Of a stretch of DNA of 64,000 nt, positions 52,878-63,794 are shown one piece after another. Within the stretch, counting starts at the first letter, position 1. Each line of letters begins with the position of its first letter. Position numbers and translations under genes: made by a program. Below the pieces are notes generated by a model that was not told where the DNA came from, ran no database searches, and worked only from the letters and a program-made list of their open reading frames with translations. This DNA comes from Cryptomeria japonica (lineage: Eukaryota > Streptophyta > Pinopsida > Cupressales > Cupressaceae), in contig NC_081414.1 in the NCBI RefSeq assembly GCF_030272615.1, positions 521,424,185 to 521,488,184 on the forward strand. The letters are read 5' to 3'.

Positions 52878-55092
52878 ATGTCTGTTCATACCAAAATCTC
52901 TTCTCATTTTTTTGACAAAAGTAAGAATCTCATGGATACCTTAGCTCCAATTCCCATGGCTACCTTTTCTCAAATGCTTCAAGATATCAAGAAAGAAATG
53001 TATGACCTAAAAATCCAAGAAAGTGAATCAATGACTCCTTCTGAAAAACAAATGCATGATATCAAGAGTGAGAAACTTCAAGGAATGCTAAAACAATTAG
53101 GTGATTTGACGATTAGATACCAGAAAATAATTGACAATCAAAGACCAAATCTCATACAAGATCACAAACACCTTCACCAAGACAAAAAGACATCTATTCC
53201 CTAGATAGACAATTTACACCTTTGGGGCAATCTATTGAGTCAGCTTTGGAAGAGCTTCTTAAGAACAATCTTATCATATTGCCTAAAAAGACCACATGGG
53301 GATGCACAGTTTTGAGTAGTTATTGTGCATATCATAGGCATAACAAACATAAGATTCAAGATCTCCTTGATGATGGTTTCATTGAAATTGAAGTTCCTAA
53401 TGACTCACCTAAAGAAAAAGAAGGAACTACTTCTAAGCATAATCAAAACCATGAACCTATTTCTAGCAAGGCTCCACATGTAGCCTCCATCCCTTCCATG
53501 ATGCCTTCATCTCCAAAAACTTCTCAGCAACAATCCATACCATCTCCTTCAAACAATGAAACTTCTCATGTTTACCTTCAAGAGCTATCTCCTATGGAAA
53601 TCCAAGTTAATGGCAATATTGATACAAGTTCCTCTAAAGATTTAAAAATCCCAGATCCTATGCCATCATACACTTCAATTCCAAACGCATCCACTCCAGA
53701 AGGCCATTTCCAAAATGCTTCCCCATCATGTCAAAATATGGAGACCTTCCAAGAATCCCCTATGCCTATGAAAAAGCCTATCCCTTCCTTAGAAGTGACT
53801 CCATGTCAAGAGGATAATCTGGAAAATAAAAAAATAAGTCCTACCATAAATCAAGATCAAGACACCAAAACTCCTCAATCCCATCTAATGATTGAAAAAG
53901 TCCTATTTCACTAGAATCCCATGATGATCCCCTTATACCTTTCCATTTCTTCCAAGATGACCCCCTTCCATCTCAAGAGAAAACCATCCTTCCAAATCCC
54001 ATTCCTAATCCACTTCCTAAGCAAGATCATGATGCCTCTTCCACCTTTTCAAATGGTCCTATTCAAAATGAAGAGTGAAACACCCTTCCTACTCTATCCA
54101 ATGGTCCTCTTCCATGTCAAGATCAAAGTATCCCTTCATCTCCTTGTCATTATCCTACATGTTCACTTCATGATCCTATCATACCTTACAAGCCACCTCC
54201 ACCTCAAAATGGACTTGCCTCTAGCATCAAAAGTAAGAAGAAACCCTTTGTTAAAAAGATCTTTCAAAGCATGCATTATCAAAGAAAAGGGTTAGACATT
54301 CATGAACGAGGTATATTAGAACCCCTTGCTATTAAAGAAAATGTTAAAGGTCATGGCCTCAAGGAAATTTCTCAAGATGTTGGTATCTCTCATAAATCCT
54401 ATGTTTCTCTAGTTAAATCCAAATACATGCCTTCTCCTTCGCACCTTCCATCCATTCTAGGTCCTTATATCCCTCCATCCCTTATGAAAGATCAACAAAG
54501 ATACACATCTTTGAGTACCTTCCATCAATATAAAAGATCTCCATATCATTCCTATCTATCCACACATCTCCCTCTAGACAATTTGGATGCCAAGCATAAA
54601 AGTCATAAGTCAAGCAATCCACATGTATTCAAAGATCAACATGTCCCATCTAATCAACATGTCAAAACCAAGCAAAATATGATCCAAAAAGAAAAAGAAA
54701 AGTACAAAATGCCACAAAGGCCCACAAAGAAAGAAGAAAAGTCAAAATTTATATGGGTTCCTAAGGCACTTGTACAAGCAATGCACTCTAAGGAACTACA
54801 AAAGCATGAAAAATCAAAAAACATGTGGATCCCTAAGCAGCTACTTGAAGCACAACAGTCTAAAGAAAAATCAAAATTGGCATCCAAAATTGTTGTTCCT
54901 CCATCCAAACCTTCTGAGTCCATTCCTCCATCACCTCCTTCATCTATTTTTGGTTCTTATGCCCCAAAATATGTATCCTTTCCTCCATCCAAATCTCAAA
55001 ATATGCAATTCACTTCTCTTCCATATGTCCACCATCCCTCAAGATGTGTGCCAATGTTGATATTTCCAACATTTCAATCTAGCCATACATAA
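52878..55092 (+). pseudogene. Gypsy C gag remnant and Pro/Lys-rich protein
   Basis: Starts MSVHTKISSHFFDKSKNLMDTLAPIPM with a helical, charged 108 codons. After a stop and shift, LGQSIESALEELLKNNLIILP and SSYCAYHRHNKHKIQDLLDDGFIEI are the finger region of Tat gag with the last Cys lost. Then a long Pro/Ser-rich tract (53450-54230), KKIFQSMHYQRKGLDIHERGILEPLAIKENVKGHGL (54244-54350, a degenerate G-patch), and a Lys-rich end with two copies of a WVPKALVQAMHSKE / WIPKQLLEAQQSKE unit. There is no protease, RT or integrase. Frame changes at about 53205, 53915 and 54080. Confidence 0.65.
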
Positions 55093-55402
55093 TTCTCCCA
55101 ACATCCCATCCATTATCCAACACCTCTTTTTCACCCTTCCATCCCTCTTATCCAATCCTTTGCATAAATCCTTGGCCTAGTTTCATTTCATTATCTTGCC
55201 AACATCTTTGAGCATACCTTCATAGCCATGGTCTATTGCAACTCATATTCTAAGGGTAACATCCAAAGCAGTGAGATGTTGGGGTCCTTCTTCCATCCCC
55301 TATCATGCCTCCATTATCTTCCAAAAAAAAAGAAAAAACAAATGATGGAAAAAGTCAAAAAAGTCAAAAAAAAAAGTAAAGAGAAATAATTTCATCCACG
55401 AG
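55093..55402 (+). other. Gypsy C post-coding spacer
   Basis: Pyrimidine-rich to 55320, then A-rich with AAAGTCAAAAA units to 55385. No frame of interest. Confidence 0.4.
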
Positions 55403-55468
55403 TGAAAACCACTTCTTGTGGTGCCTTGGGCAAGTACCATGATGAAAACCTGACAAATAGGCATCATG
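55403..55468 (+). other. Adjacent type I and type II hairpins, gypsy C
   Basis: First GAGTG, AAAA, CCAC, loop TTCTT, GTGG (55405-55422). Then at 55438-55468 CATGATG, AAAA, CCTG, loop ACAAA, TAGG, CATCATG, with a perfect 7-bp outer stem. In gypsy A and B the two hairpin types are separated by RT-integrase sequence. Confidence 0.55.
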
Positions 55469-56019
55469 CGTAATCCATTATCCTTTTGTACTTTACACTA
55501 GGGGCAAGTTCCATCCATGTACATCCCTCCATTATCTTTCATCCTCCATTATCCCTCATTCGCTCTATCTACATTCATATCCATTTTCCACCTTTGATCT
55601 TGACAAGGTTAAGGATCCTTGCAGGCTTCATGTGTCCTATATATTGCACTTGATCCAAACCATTTAGCTCCTATCCATTGCTCGCTTACATCGTTCATTA
55701 CCACCTTTGATCTTGATTATCCTATTTGTCCCCTATCCAAATCTATCCCTTGATCTTGATCAACACTATGGACAAAATGCAAAAATATGCTTTCCACAAA
55801 CCTCTTGACATGGCCACTTATTTGGACCATATGGCTTCATTACGATATATCCTTGCTTTACATCGCTAAAATCTTTGCTTTACATTGCTATATCTGGACC
55901 CTATGCTTGGATTAATGTTGTGAGATAGTCCTTGAAAGCATCCACCATCATTTGCTTATCCATTCATGTGCTCAAAATCCCTTTTGCCTTGCTAGACACT
56001 AGGGGAAATCATTAAAAAA
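55469..56019 (+). other. Gypsy C 3' region, part 1
   Basis: Non-coding, with many CCATTATC/CCTTTGATCTTGA phrases, no defined repeat unit. Nothing else seen. Confidence 0.4.
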
Positions 56020-56260
56020 TAAAAAAAACCATAAAATGTCTTGAATAAATCCTAAAAATTAGAAAATGTCCTAAAAAAATCCTAATTATCAGAAAAAGTC
56101 TTGAAAAATATCCTAAAAATCCTAAAAAGTCTTGAACAAAATCATAAAAATCATAAAAATTCTTGAAGAAATCCTAAAAATATAAAATGTCATGAAGAAA
56201 TTCAAAAAAAGAAAAATAGAAGAAAAGAGGAAAAAAGAAGAGAAAATGCCCTGAAGAAAA
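56020..56260 (+). repeat. A-rich minisatellite, gypsy C
   Basis: Six to eight units of about 27-33 bases, consensus AAAATGTCTTGAAAAAATCC, followed by TAAAAAT. It ends in an AG-rich tract (56205-56245). Confidence 0.75.
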
Positions 56261-56340
56261 CCTGGTAAACAGGCACCCTTGTAAAAAAAAATATATGAAT
56301 CTCTGCAAAGCAGGTGAAAACATAGCAAACAGGCACCTCT
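56251..56340 (+). other. Two further type II hairpin copies, gypsy C
   Basis: 56254-56280: GAAG, AAAA, CCTG, loop GTAAA, CAGG, CACC; inner stem intact, outer stem lost. 56312-56338: AGGTG, AAAA, CATA, GCAAA, CAGG, CACCT; outer 5-bp stem intact, inner stem lost. Confidence 0.45.
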
Positions 56341-58540
56341 TGTACTCAAGCGCTCCATCTATCAACGCAACGTTGGCATTCCCGCTTTCATGCATCTTTT
56401 CTTTCACTTGTACATATTTCAGTCACTTTTGTGACATCCTAGTTCATTGGAACCCTTATAGCTTGAAACCGATCGTGTCATAGTCTTAGGTCCATCGACA
56501 AGATCACTTTACATGTCCTAAGCAGTGTCAACCAAGTCATCTTACATCAGTGAAACTTGGTCATCCACTCCGAGTCAGTTACCTGTTTCCTAACTACTGA
56601 AGAGTTTTATCACTGAGTAAACAAGCAAAACAATATAACGGAAAACAATCACTAAACTATTTAAGATATGCATGGAAATTTTCTTTGTGTTCTATCTTTT
56701 ATATTGGTTTTTGATTATTATCCCTCTGAGTAACTCGAGGAAGTCTATCTTGACTAAGAGGAGCAAGGATTAGGGGCATAATATTTTCTTTGTTTTTTGC
56801 TTGAAGGAATGATTCCAATGATCTGGGAACATCTAAATTAGCTGGGTGTCTTTGATAAGAGCCTTCACATCAAGGTGGAATCGCCTCACATACCTCGACT
56901 CCACTTATTTGAATGCTACAGGGAGGTCCATATCATTTCTTTGTTCATTTTGAGGAAATTTCTTTATCATGCAATCTAAGTCCTTGCGAAATCTGTCCAA
57001 GGATATGAACGAAAAAAGGTCATTGCGGACAAGATCCTTAATATTGCATATGAAAAGAAAGGAACTCTACTCTGCCTACTATAATTGCAAAACACTCAAT
57101 GATGACAATTAAGCTTTTCAAAGTCCAGTGACTAGGTTTAGGTTGCATCTCATTTTACATCTCGTCTTGAATTTCATTCTGCATTTTGTGAATTTGGAGT
57201 GATTTCAGTATAGTAACAATGCTTCCTCTTTGTCTACTGAATGAGAGTTGGAGCGTCATCATTTCTTCGCTAAGTGGTCTCTTTTCATCATTTCTCTGAT
57301 CGATTACTTGTGTTTTGAGATGTTTAGCTGCATACATAAGCATATTATATAGATTCATACATTCACTATCATTCATTTGCATTCATCTTATTGCATAGAA
57401 AAATGAAAAAAAAAATTGCATTACTCATTCTCATTACTCATTCACATTCATTTATTTGCATATGAAAAGAAAGAAAAATAAAAACCCATATTCCATTCAC
57501 ATTCATTCATCTATACTAAAAGAAAATGCATACATATAGAATAAAGCATATAGAACAACATCTCATAACCCATCAACACAAGTACGATGAAATCAAATCA
57601 CGAGCTTGTAAATCGGCTGTCCTAAGTGCATTTTTGGGATCGAAATCGAAAATCCAGATCATTTTGTTAGTCAATTTCAAATTTTGGACCACTTAGCGCT
57701 TTTCATCAAATGCTCATTCTCTCTTCTAATTGTGCTCAATTTCTCATTAATCAATACTGAATCTCAATTTAATTTCTACAAATCAACTTTGTGCTCAATT
57801 TCAATGCAAAGTTTTCAAAAACTCCTCTAAATCAATTTGTGCTCAAACAACTTATCATTGCTAAAAATTGCCTATCATCATGTACCCTCACTATTTTTTG
57901 ATTTCACTCCCGAGGGGGCATACTCATGACCTTATGACCTCACATTCTTCAATGTCGAGAAAATTTTTAAGTCTTCATCGAAAGTTGAGCAAAAATCTTT
58001 TCAACTAAAGAAAATCAAATAAGACCTCATCGCTAGGGGCATCTCAACTTCATCGCTTTATATCAAGTTGAGATCTCTCAATCATCTAAATCAAATCAAT
58101 CTCTAGGGGCATATCAGTTTCATCACTTCATATCAAGCTAATATTTGTCTTTTATCTGAATCAAACTCTTTGCGTTAATCAGTTTCATCGCTTTTCATCA
58201 AGCTGATTTTTCATTTAAACTCAATCAAGGGTTTAAAGAGTATCTTCGATCATGCTAAATCTAAACAAGTGTTATGTTTTATTCATTTCTTGATCAAGCT
58301 GAATAGTTTATCTTCATCGTATCTTGATCAATCAAGTTCAAGATCGATTTTTATCATCACTCACTGTATCTAAGTTCAATCAAGTTCTAGATCACTAAGA
58401 TCCGCTTCTTGATCAATCAAGTTCAAGTTTGGTATCTTTTGTTTTCTATCGTTCCCAAGTTCAATCAAGTTTCGAAACGGTATCACGTTAATCAGACTTT
58501 ATTCAACTTTGTCGCTTCGAATCAAACTAAACACCTCACT
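56341..58540 (+). other. Gypsy C 3' region, part 2
   Basis: Non-coding. Contains imperfect repeats around CTAGGGGCATATCAGTTTCATCGCTT (57990-58200), each carrying AGGGGCAT, and CTTGATCAATCAAGTTCAAG units at 58331-58460 with a palindromic CTTGAT/ATCAAG core. It resembles the pre-PPT part of gypsy A, but no PPT-LTR junction is visible before 58550. Confidence 0.45.
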
Positions 58541-59189
58541 TTTTTATCTATGTAAAGTGGAAAAATCGAACCCTAGTTGTTCTCCCCTCCCCAACTCCAA
58601 GGAGAGAGAAGGGAGAGTCAGTAGGGTTGATGGTTTTCACTTAGGGGAGACTTTACATTCAAAAGAGGGGTTGAAACCCACAAGATCCAATCCCATGCAA
58701 TGCAAGATTGGATTCTAAATGAGTTTCAAGGGTTAAGACATCAAGGATACCCTCTTTTGTAAAGAATGTAGATAGAAAGATTGAACTAGGAATGCATGTA
58801 AAGTAGGAAAGATTCGCTTATAAACAGAGATAGGGATATGGGATGAAGCTGCGGACCTGGAATTAGCAGTAAAATGTCGAGACGGTGCTGTTCTACAAAT
58901 TTGAGCGAAAGTTGACGGGACGATGGCGCCCGGCGTGCACACGGTCCTCTGAAAAATCCGCGAAACGAAGGTGGATCTGTTCGTCTCTGCACAAGGATTC
59001 TAGATCTTCAATTACAGCCGCATACCTGCAACCTTGTTGTAAGAATGTTTGTATTCTTACATGCGAAGGTGTAATGTATGTAGTATGTTGTATGTTGTAT
59101 GTGATCTCCTCTTCAATGGTTGAATCCTTGTCTTGAATGCATCACCTAGCCTTGAATGGAGACTTAGAATGCTCAATTGTTTGAAGGAA

Positions 59190-59232
59190 TGCTTGAATGC
59201 TTGAATGTTTGAATGCTTGAATGCTTGAATAT
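59190..59232 (+). repeat. 8-base tandem repeat in gypsy D LTR
   Basis: Five to six units of GCTTGAAT or GTTTGAAT just downstream of the TATA box on the element strand. Confidence 0.8.
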
Positions 59233-59276
59233 TGTTTCCGCCTTTTTTCCCTCTACCAAAATGGGAGAGGAAATGT

Positions 59277-59284
59277 AGTTTATA
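59277..59284 (-). promoter_or_regulatory. Gypsy D LTR TATA box
   Basis: The element strand reads AAGTATATAAACTAC, about 325 bases into the LTR. Confidence 0.55.
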
Positions 59285-59607
59285 TACTTGTCAATTAGGG
59301 CTGATAGACTGATTTTCCCGACCTTAGGCCGACCAGGAAATATTATTTTCCAATTTGCAAACATAAAGACCCAAGACCCAAAAGAGACCGGGCCCAAAAA
59401 TAGGGCCAGGGACCAGGGCACTGGGCGCCATGGTCCCACCTCCAGGGACAGCAGGGTGCAAGGAGGATCAAGCCAGGGAGCTGAAAAATGCAGTTTTTGA
59501 TGTCATGAACAAGTTTCGGGGTCTCCATCCAGGTTCAGTGTTGCATCACCATCGTGAAGACCCAAATGCAGTTGAAATTGCAAGTGTCACAATTTTAGGA
59601 CACTACA

Positions 59608-59622
59608 TTTAGCCCCCACTTT
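59608..59622 (-). other. Gypsy D polypurine tract
   Basis: AAAGTGGGGGCTAAA on the element strand, next to the LTR. The E1 tract at 6582 is very similar. Confidence 0.75.
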
Positions 59623-60356
59623 AGCGGGAGTATAAGCGTACGCTCATACTTCCGGTAAAGTACAAGGAAAACAACATTGAAAAACTTTCACCACGTCAAG
59701 GAGGCAAGATACACCAAGCCTCCAGTGGACTAAGGATCTTACGACTTTGATTGACAAAGTAAAAGGGAAGATCACGAGGGAGAACCATGACTATCAGTAG
59801 TAAGGTTCCCTCACTATGAGTCATGCAAGAAAGATATCAAAAATTTTCAAGGCAAAGCTAAATTTTTCAAGAAATTTTCAAGTATCTTGAAAAGATATGG
59901 ATGGGATGTATGCCCCCCTATGTTAAAGCGATCGCACACGCCTCACCGGGGGTGATTGCTTTAAGGTAGTGATACATATAAGAAATGAGAAAGGAGCACG
60001 TTATCACAAGGATTTAGCCCCCAAGTGTGAGATAAGCCCAAGGATAATAGACGCAAAACACAAAGCACGAGGTGACTTCGCTTTCCTCGGGGTCAGTATG
60101 TTTTATGATAATTCATGTATATCATATGTATGTATGCATAATTGTTCTTCATTCCCCAATCAAGGAAGATCACCTAGAAGAAGGGAACACATGCGTTTTT
60201 TGAGTCAACATGAGAGAGACCAAAAGAGATCCCAATGCTTTGCATCGTCCTCAAGTAGACAACACTAAGGACAACAAATAGAAGAATGAGAATAACACAT
60301 AGAAGAAGTAACAAAAGAGATCAAGAGAGGAGGAGAGAATCTGCTATGCTAATGAA
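59623..60356 (-). other. Gypsy D 3' UTR
   Basis: No frame with gag- or pol-like content on either strand. It contains a purine-rich plus-strand stretch (60280-60340). In an autonomous relative pol would lie here or before it. Confidence 0.5.
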
Positions 60357-63300
60357 CTAGTCTAGCACGTCATCTACCCCCCGATCTTGCTGATCAATAT
60401 TTCGGGAAGGTAGGAAACACGCTAGAGGAGGAACATCCAACATAGTAGACGGAGCTATCACAAGATCCAAACAAGGGCTATGTTCAAGTTCCGAGCCACA
60501 TTGTTCTTGTCTAGGAGCTAGGATAAGTGCTTTAGAAAATTCGTTAGATAAATAGTTATCAACATCAACGTATTCATATTCACTATCAGAATGAACAGGA
60601 GTAACATTTTCATCATGAATAACATTTTCATCTATATCATCATCAAGATTTATAAAAATAGGATCTTTAACTCGCACAGGGTCAAGACCATCATACATCT
60701 TATGTTTAGGAGATTTTGGCTCAATTTTCGGATGAGGAGAAAATGGAATAATACTAGCTGAAGGTGTTTTTGGGGATTGCAAAGTTTGAGAAGCAGCTGC
60801 CTGAGCTCTAAGACGATGCTTTCATCGGCGTTCACGTGTAGAACGATTTCGTCTAGTCTTAGTAGGAAGTTGAGAAGATTGAGGAGGAGGAATGTTCTCA
60901 TCCTTATCACTTGGGTGTTTAGGTTGTGGTCTCTTAAGTTGAATAATAGGAGAAGAGGAAGGTCTCTTCTCTCCATAAGAGGAAGGAGGAGGAACTGCTC
61001 CATATAAGGGAGGAATATTTGGTTTAGGAAGGAGACCAAGTCCATCATGATGAGGAGGTATAGGTCTACTTTTAGGAAGTTTATTAATCATAGGCATAGT
61101 CACATTCATAGGAATGGGTTGGGAATCTTCTTGAGGAAAGACATTAGTTTTATCTTTCAAAGGCAGAACTTCCTTCTCAAGAACAATAGGAATGTCAAGT
61201 TTGGGTGTTCTAGGTTCACTTAGAGATAGGATCATATCTTTTTTCCACTTTTGATAAGATTTGAAAAGATGATCACTTCGCGGAGGAAGAGATTGGAATT
61301 GTTTAGGCCAAAAGTAATCAATAGGAATGCTAGAAGTTCTTTCAGCTGGTTTAAAGAGGCTATGATTGACAGTAACAACTTCACCATTATGGGGAAATTT
61401 CAAGCACTTGTGAATAGGAGAAGCAATAGCTTTCATGGAAGATAGCCAAGGATAGCCTAGCTTCACATGAAATTGTTTGGATGATGGAATAATAGAAAAG
61501 TCCACATCAAGGGGTTTGTTATGGACCTCAATAGGTAATGTAATAGAACCAATTGCAGGAGAAGAAAATGCATCAAATAGTTTCACAACCACATTTGTTT
61601 CATCATAGATCACTTGATTCAATTGCAAAGTAAAAAGAAATTCTTCAGTAATGATATTAACCATACAAGAAGGATCAATAAGCACTCCACGGAAAGGTGT
61701 ATTCTTGACTTTTGCAACTATATATAAAGGACCATCAGGTGCCCTGATAGTTTCATTGGAATCAAATGTGATGGAAGGTTCTTTAGGGATTTTCTACTGC
61801 TCTACAAAGTTAATCACATTTGGAGTCATGGACACAAGATCATTAGGTGAGACAGAGGAATCATTAGTATTAATCGCATTAGAGGTATGAGAAGGTAATG
61901 GATCAGTAAAAACCTTAAGATTTTGGTTAGGAGGAGCTATAGATGTATTGCCTTTATCATTCACTCCAGAAACAAAAATAGTATTATTATCAATAAAATC
62001 TTGAATTTTACCCTTTAAAGCAAAACATTTTTCAGTATCATGCCCAGGATGATGATGAAATTGAAAAAAAGATTTGTTATCAAAATAGGGTGAATTAATC
62101 TTTGCAGGATCTATTTGCCTTATAGGAGGAAGAGTAAGCACATTTTGTTCCAATAACTTATTCATAATACTATGCAATGATTCATTCAAAGGAGTGAACT
62201 TTCTTTCTTTCTTGAAAAACTTAGAAATAGGAGGCACACCTGATGCTGCATTCACATTGTTGTTGATGATGTTTTCATTGAATTTAATGGACTCTCTGTT
62301 CGGTTTAAACTTCCCAAATGGTTGTTGACTACTATCACCCTTATCACTCGGAGCCATAGGACTTGCTTGTTCCATTTGACTCACAGTCAGTTGATAATTG
62401 TGAAGAGTTGCGCACAACTGTTGGAAAGAAGTAAACTCAGAAAATAGAAGTTTTTCTCTAATATCTTTTTGTAAATTAGAAATAAAGATTCTTTGAATAT
62501 CATTGTCACGTACTGGAAAAGAAATTTGAGCATACAAATGCTTATATCTACCAATGAAATCAGTCACTTTTTCTTTAACACCTTGTTTACAATGCATTAA
62601 ATCAATCAAAGTAACTTTAGGACTTATATTGTTTTGAAATTGTTGAATGAAAGCATTTGCAAGTTGTTCGAAAGAAGTAATAGAATAAGAAGGCAACGAG
62701 CAATACCATTGTAGGGCTTTATCTCTTAATGTTCTAGTAAATAGTTTTGCAAGCAACCTTTGGTCATAAGCAAAATCAGTACATATTGTTTGAAAGGTCT
62801 TAACATGTGTTAGAGGATCACCCTTACCATTAAAAAGTTCCAAATGTGGAATTTCAACATGTTTAGGGGGAATAGCTCGAACAATGTCAAGAGAAAGTGG
62901 GCTCGCAACATCAAATGTGGGCACACTAAACTTAGATTGATTCATAGAGGCAATTTGTTGTTGTAAAGAAGAGACAGTTTGTGCAAGATTGTTAATGGTC
63001 GCTTCAGTCGAAGAGTTCATATTAGACGTGTTAGATTGTGATGGAGGTGTTACGTTATTGAAAGAAGGTAGAGAGTAAGGTGGTGGGACACTATGATAGT
63101 TAGTCATAGGAGATGATTGGAAAGGAGGAACGCTACAAGGAGGAATGGAAAATGAATTGCCCCCTTGTGTCATGTTCATTTGTGGAGATATAAGAGGAAC
63201 ACTCATTGAAGGAATGAATGAAGAAGCCGGATTGAATGAAGGAAGAGGGTTGATTGAAGAAGAGGGATTTCCCCCATGACTAGTGATCATAGGAGGAATG

Positions 63301-63794
63301 TCTTGTATTGAAGTAGTCATTATGTTTGATGTGAAAGTAGGTATACTAGCAATAGGAGTTGTCAAAGGAATAGAATGATTAACTTGAGTAGGAGGTTGTG
63401 TATAACCTAAAGTTTTGGCACAACTCTTGATAGGCATCACATTCAAATCCACAATGTGTGCAATACCATGAAAAATATCAATTCCATTCTTATCACTTTG
63501 AACCATATGTTTTAGACCCTCAATTAATGAAAGAGCTTCACTATCGGGGTATTCTTGAGACATCCATTGTCGAAAATCATCAAATTGGTTATCCAATTTT
63601 GAAAGTTGTTCTACAGAAACCTCATGGAGAGCTTCTTCATCATTAAGAGGATTAGAGGAATTACCCATGTCTTCGTTAAAAAGGCCATTCAAATTAGGTT
63701 CCATCTCCTCAGTAATTAAACCTCGGAAAGACTTAATTCTAAGGCTTCGTCTAACGGGAATAGTGTAAGTAGGGCCTATTGTTGTAAAACTCAT
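60357..63794 (-). CDS. Gypsy D gag-protease polyprotein, two nonsense codons
   Basis: ATG at 63794, stop before 60357; one frame throughout apart from TAG at 61794-61796 (VEQ*KIP) and TGA at 60822-60824 (RERR*KHR). Residues about 1-310: acidic start, then Pro/Ser/Gln-rich. About 315-470: retrotransposon gag core (LELFNGKGDPLTHVKTFQTI, ALQWYCSLPSYSITSFEQLANAFIQQF). About 575-590: finger FFQFHHHPGHDTEKC with the first Cys replaced by Phe. After the TAG: VAKVKNTPFRGVLIDPSCMVNIITEEF, a retropepsin whose motif reads D-P-S, then KLGYPWLSSMKAIAS. The tail is Pro-rich, then acidic. It would assemble particles but needs RT and integrase from elsewhere. Confidence 0.8.

Larger units (their letters stand above)
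51065..58540 (+). mobile_element. Gypsy C: pol-less Tat-like element without LTRs
   Basis: Leader homologous to gypsy A, a gag remnant, a long Pro/Ser/Lys-rich coding region with a degenerate G-patch, type I and type II hairpins side by side, A-rich repeats, and a 3' region of about 2 kb. Neither LTR is recognisable: the left end joins the gypsy B post-pol sequence directly and the right end meets gypsy D's LTR at about 58550. Limits are approximate. Confidence 0.65.
58560..59607 (-). repeat. Gypsy D 3' LTR
   Basis: The upper end is sharp: the element strand reads PPT then TGTAGTGTCCTAAAATTGTGACA from 59607 downward. The lower end is only approximate. It contains a TATA box at 59277-59284, an 8-base GCTTGAAT repeat (59190-59230), and two GC-rich inverted repeats (59409-59437, perfect 7-bp arms GGGACCA/TGGTCCC; and 58917-58947, weaker). 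Confidence 0.65.

Noticed and set aside
53921-54295. Frame of 124 codons rich in Phe/Leu/Pro
   Set aside because: Alternative frame of the Pro/Ser-rich gypsy C protein; the frame leading into the G-patch-like block is preferred.
60650-61048. Leu-rich minus frame of 132 codons
   Set aside because: Alternative frame of the gypsy D polyprotein, whose main frame is continuous there.
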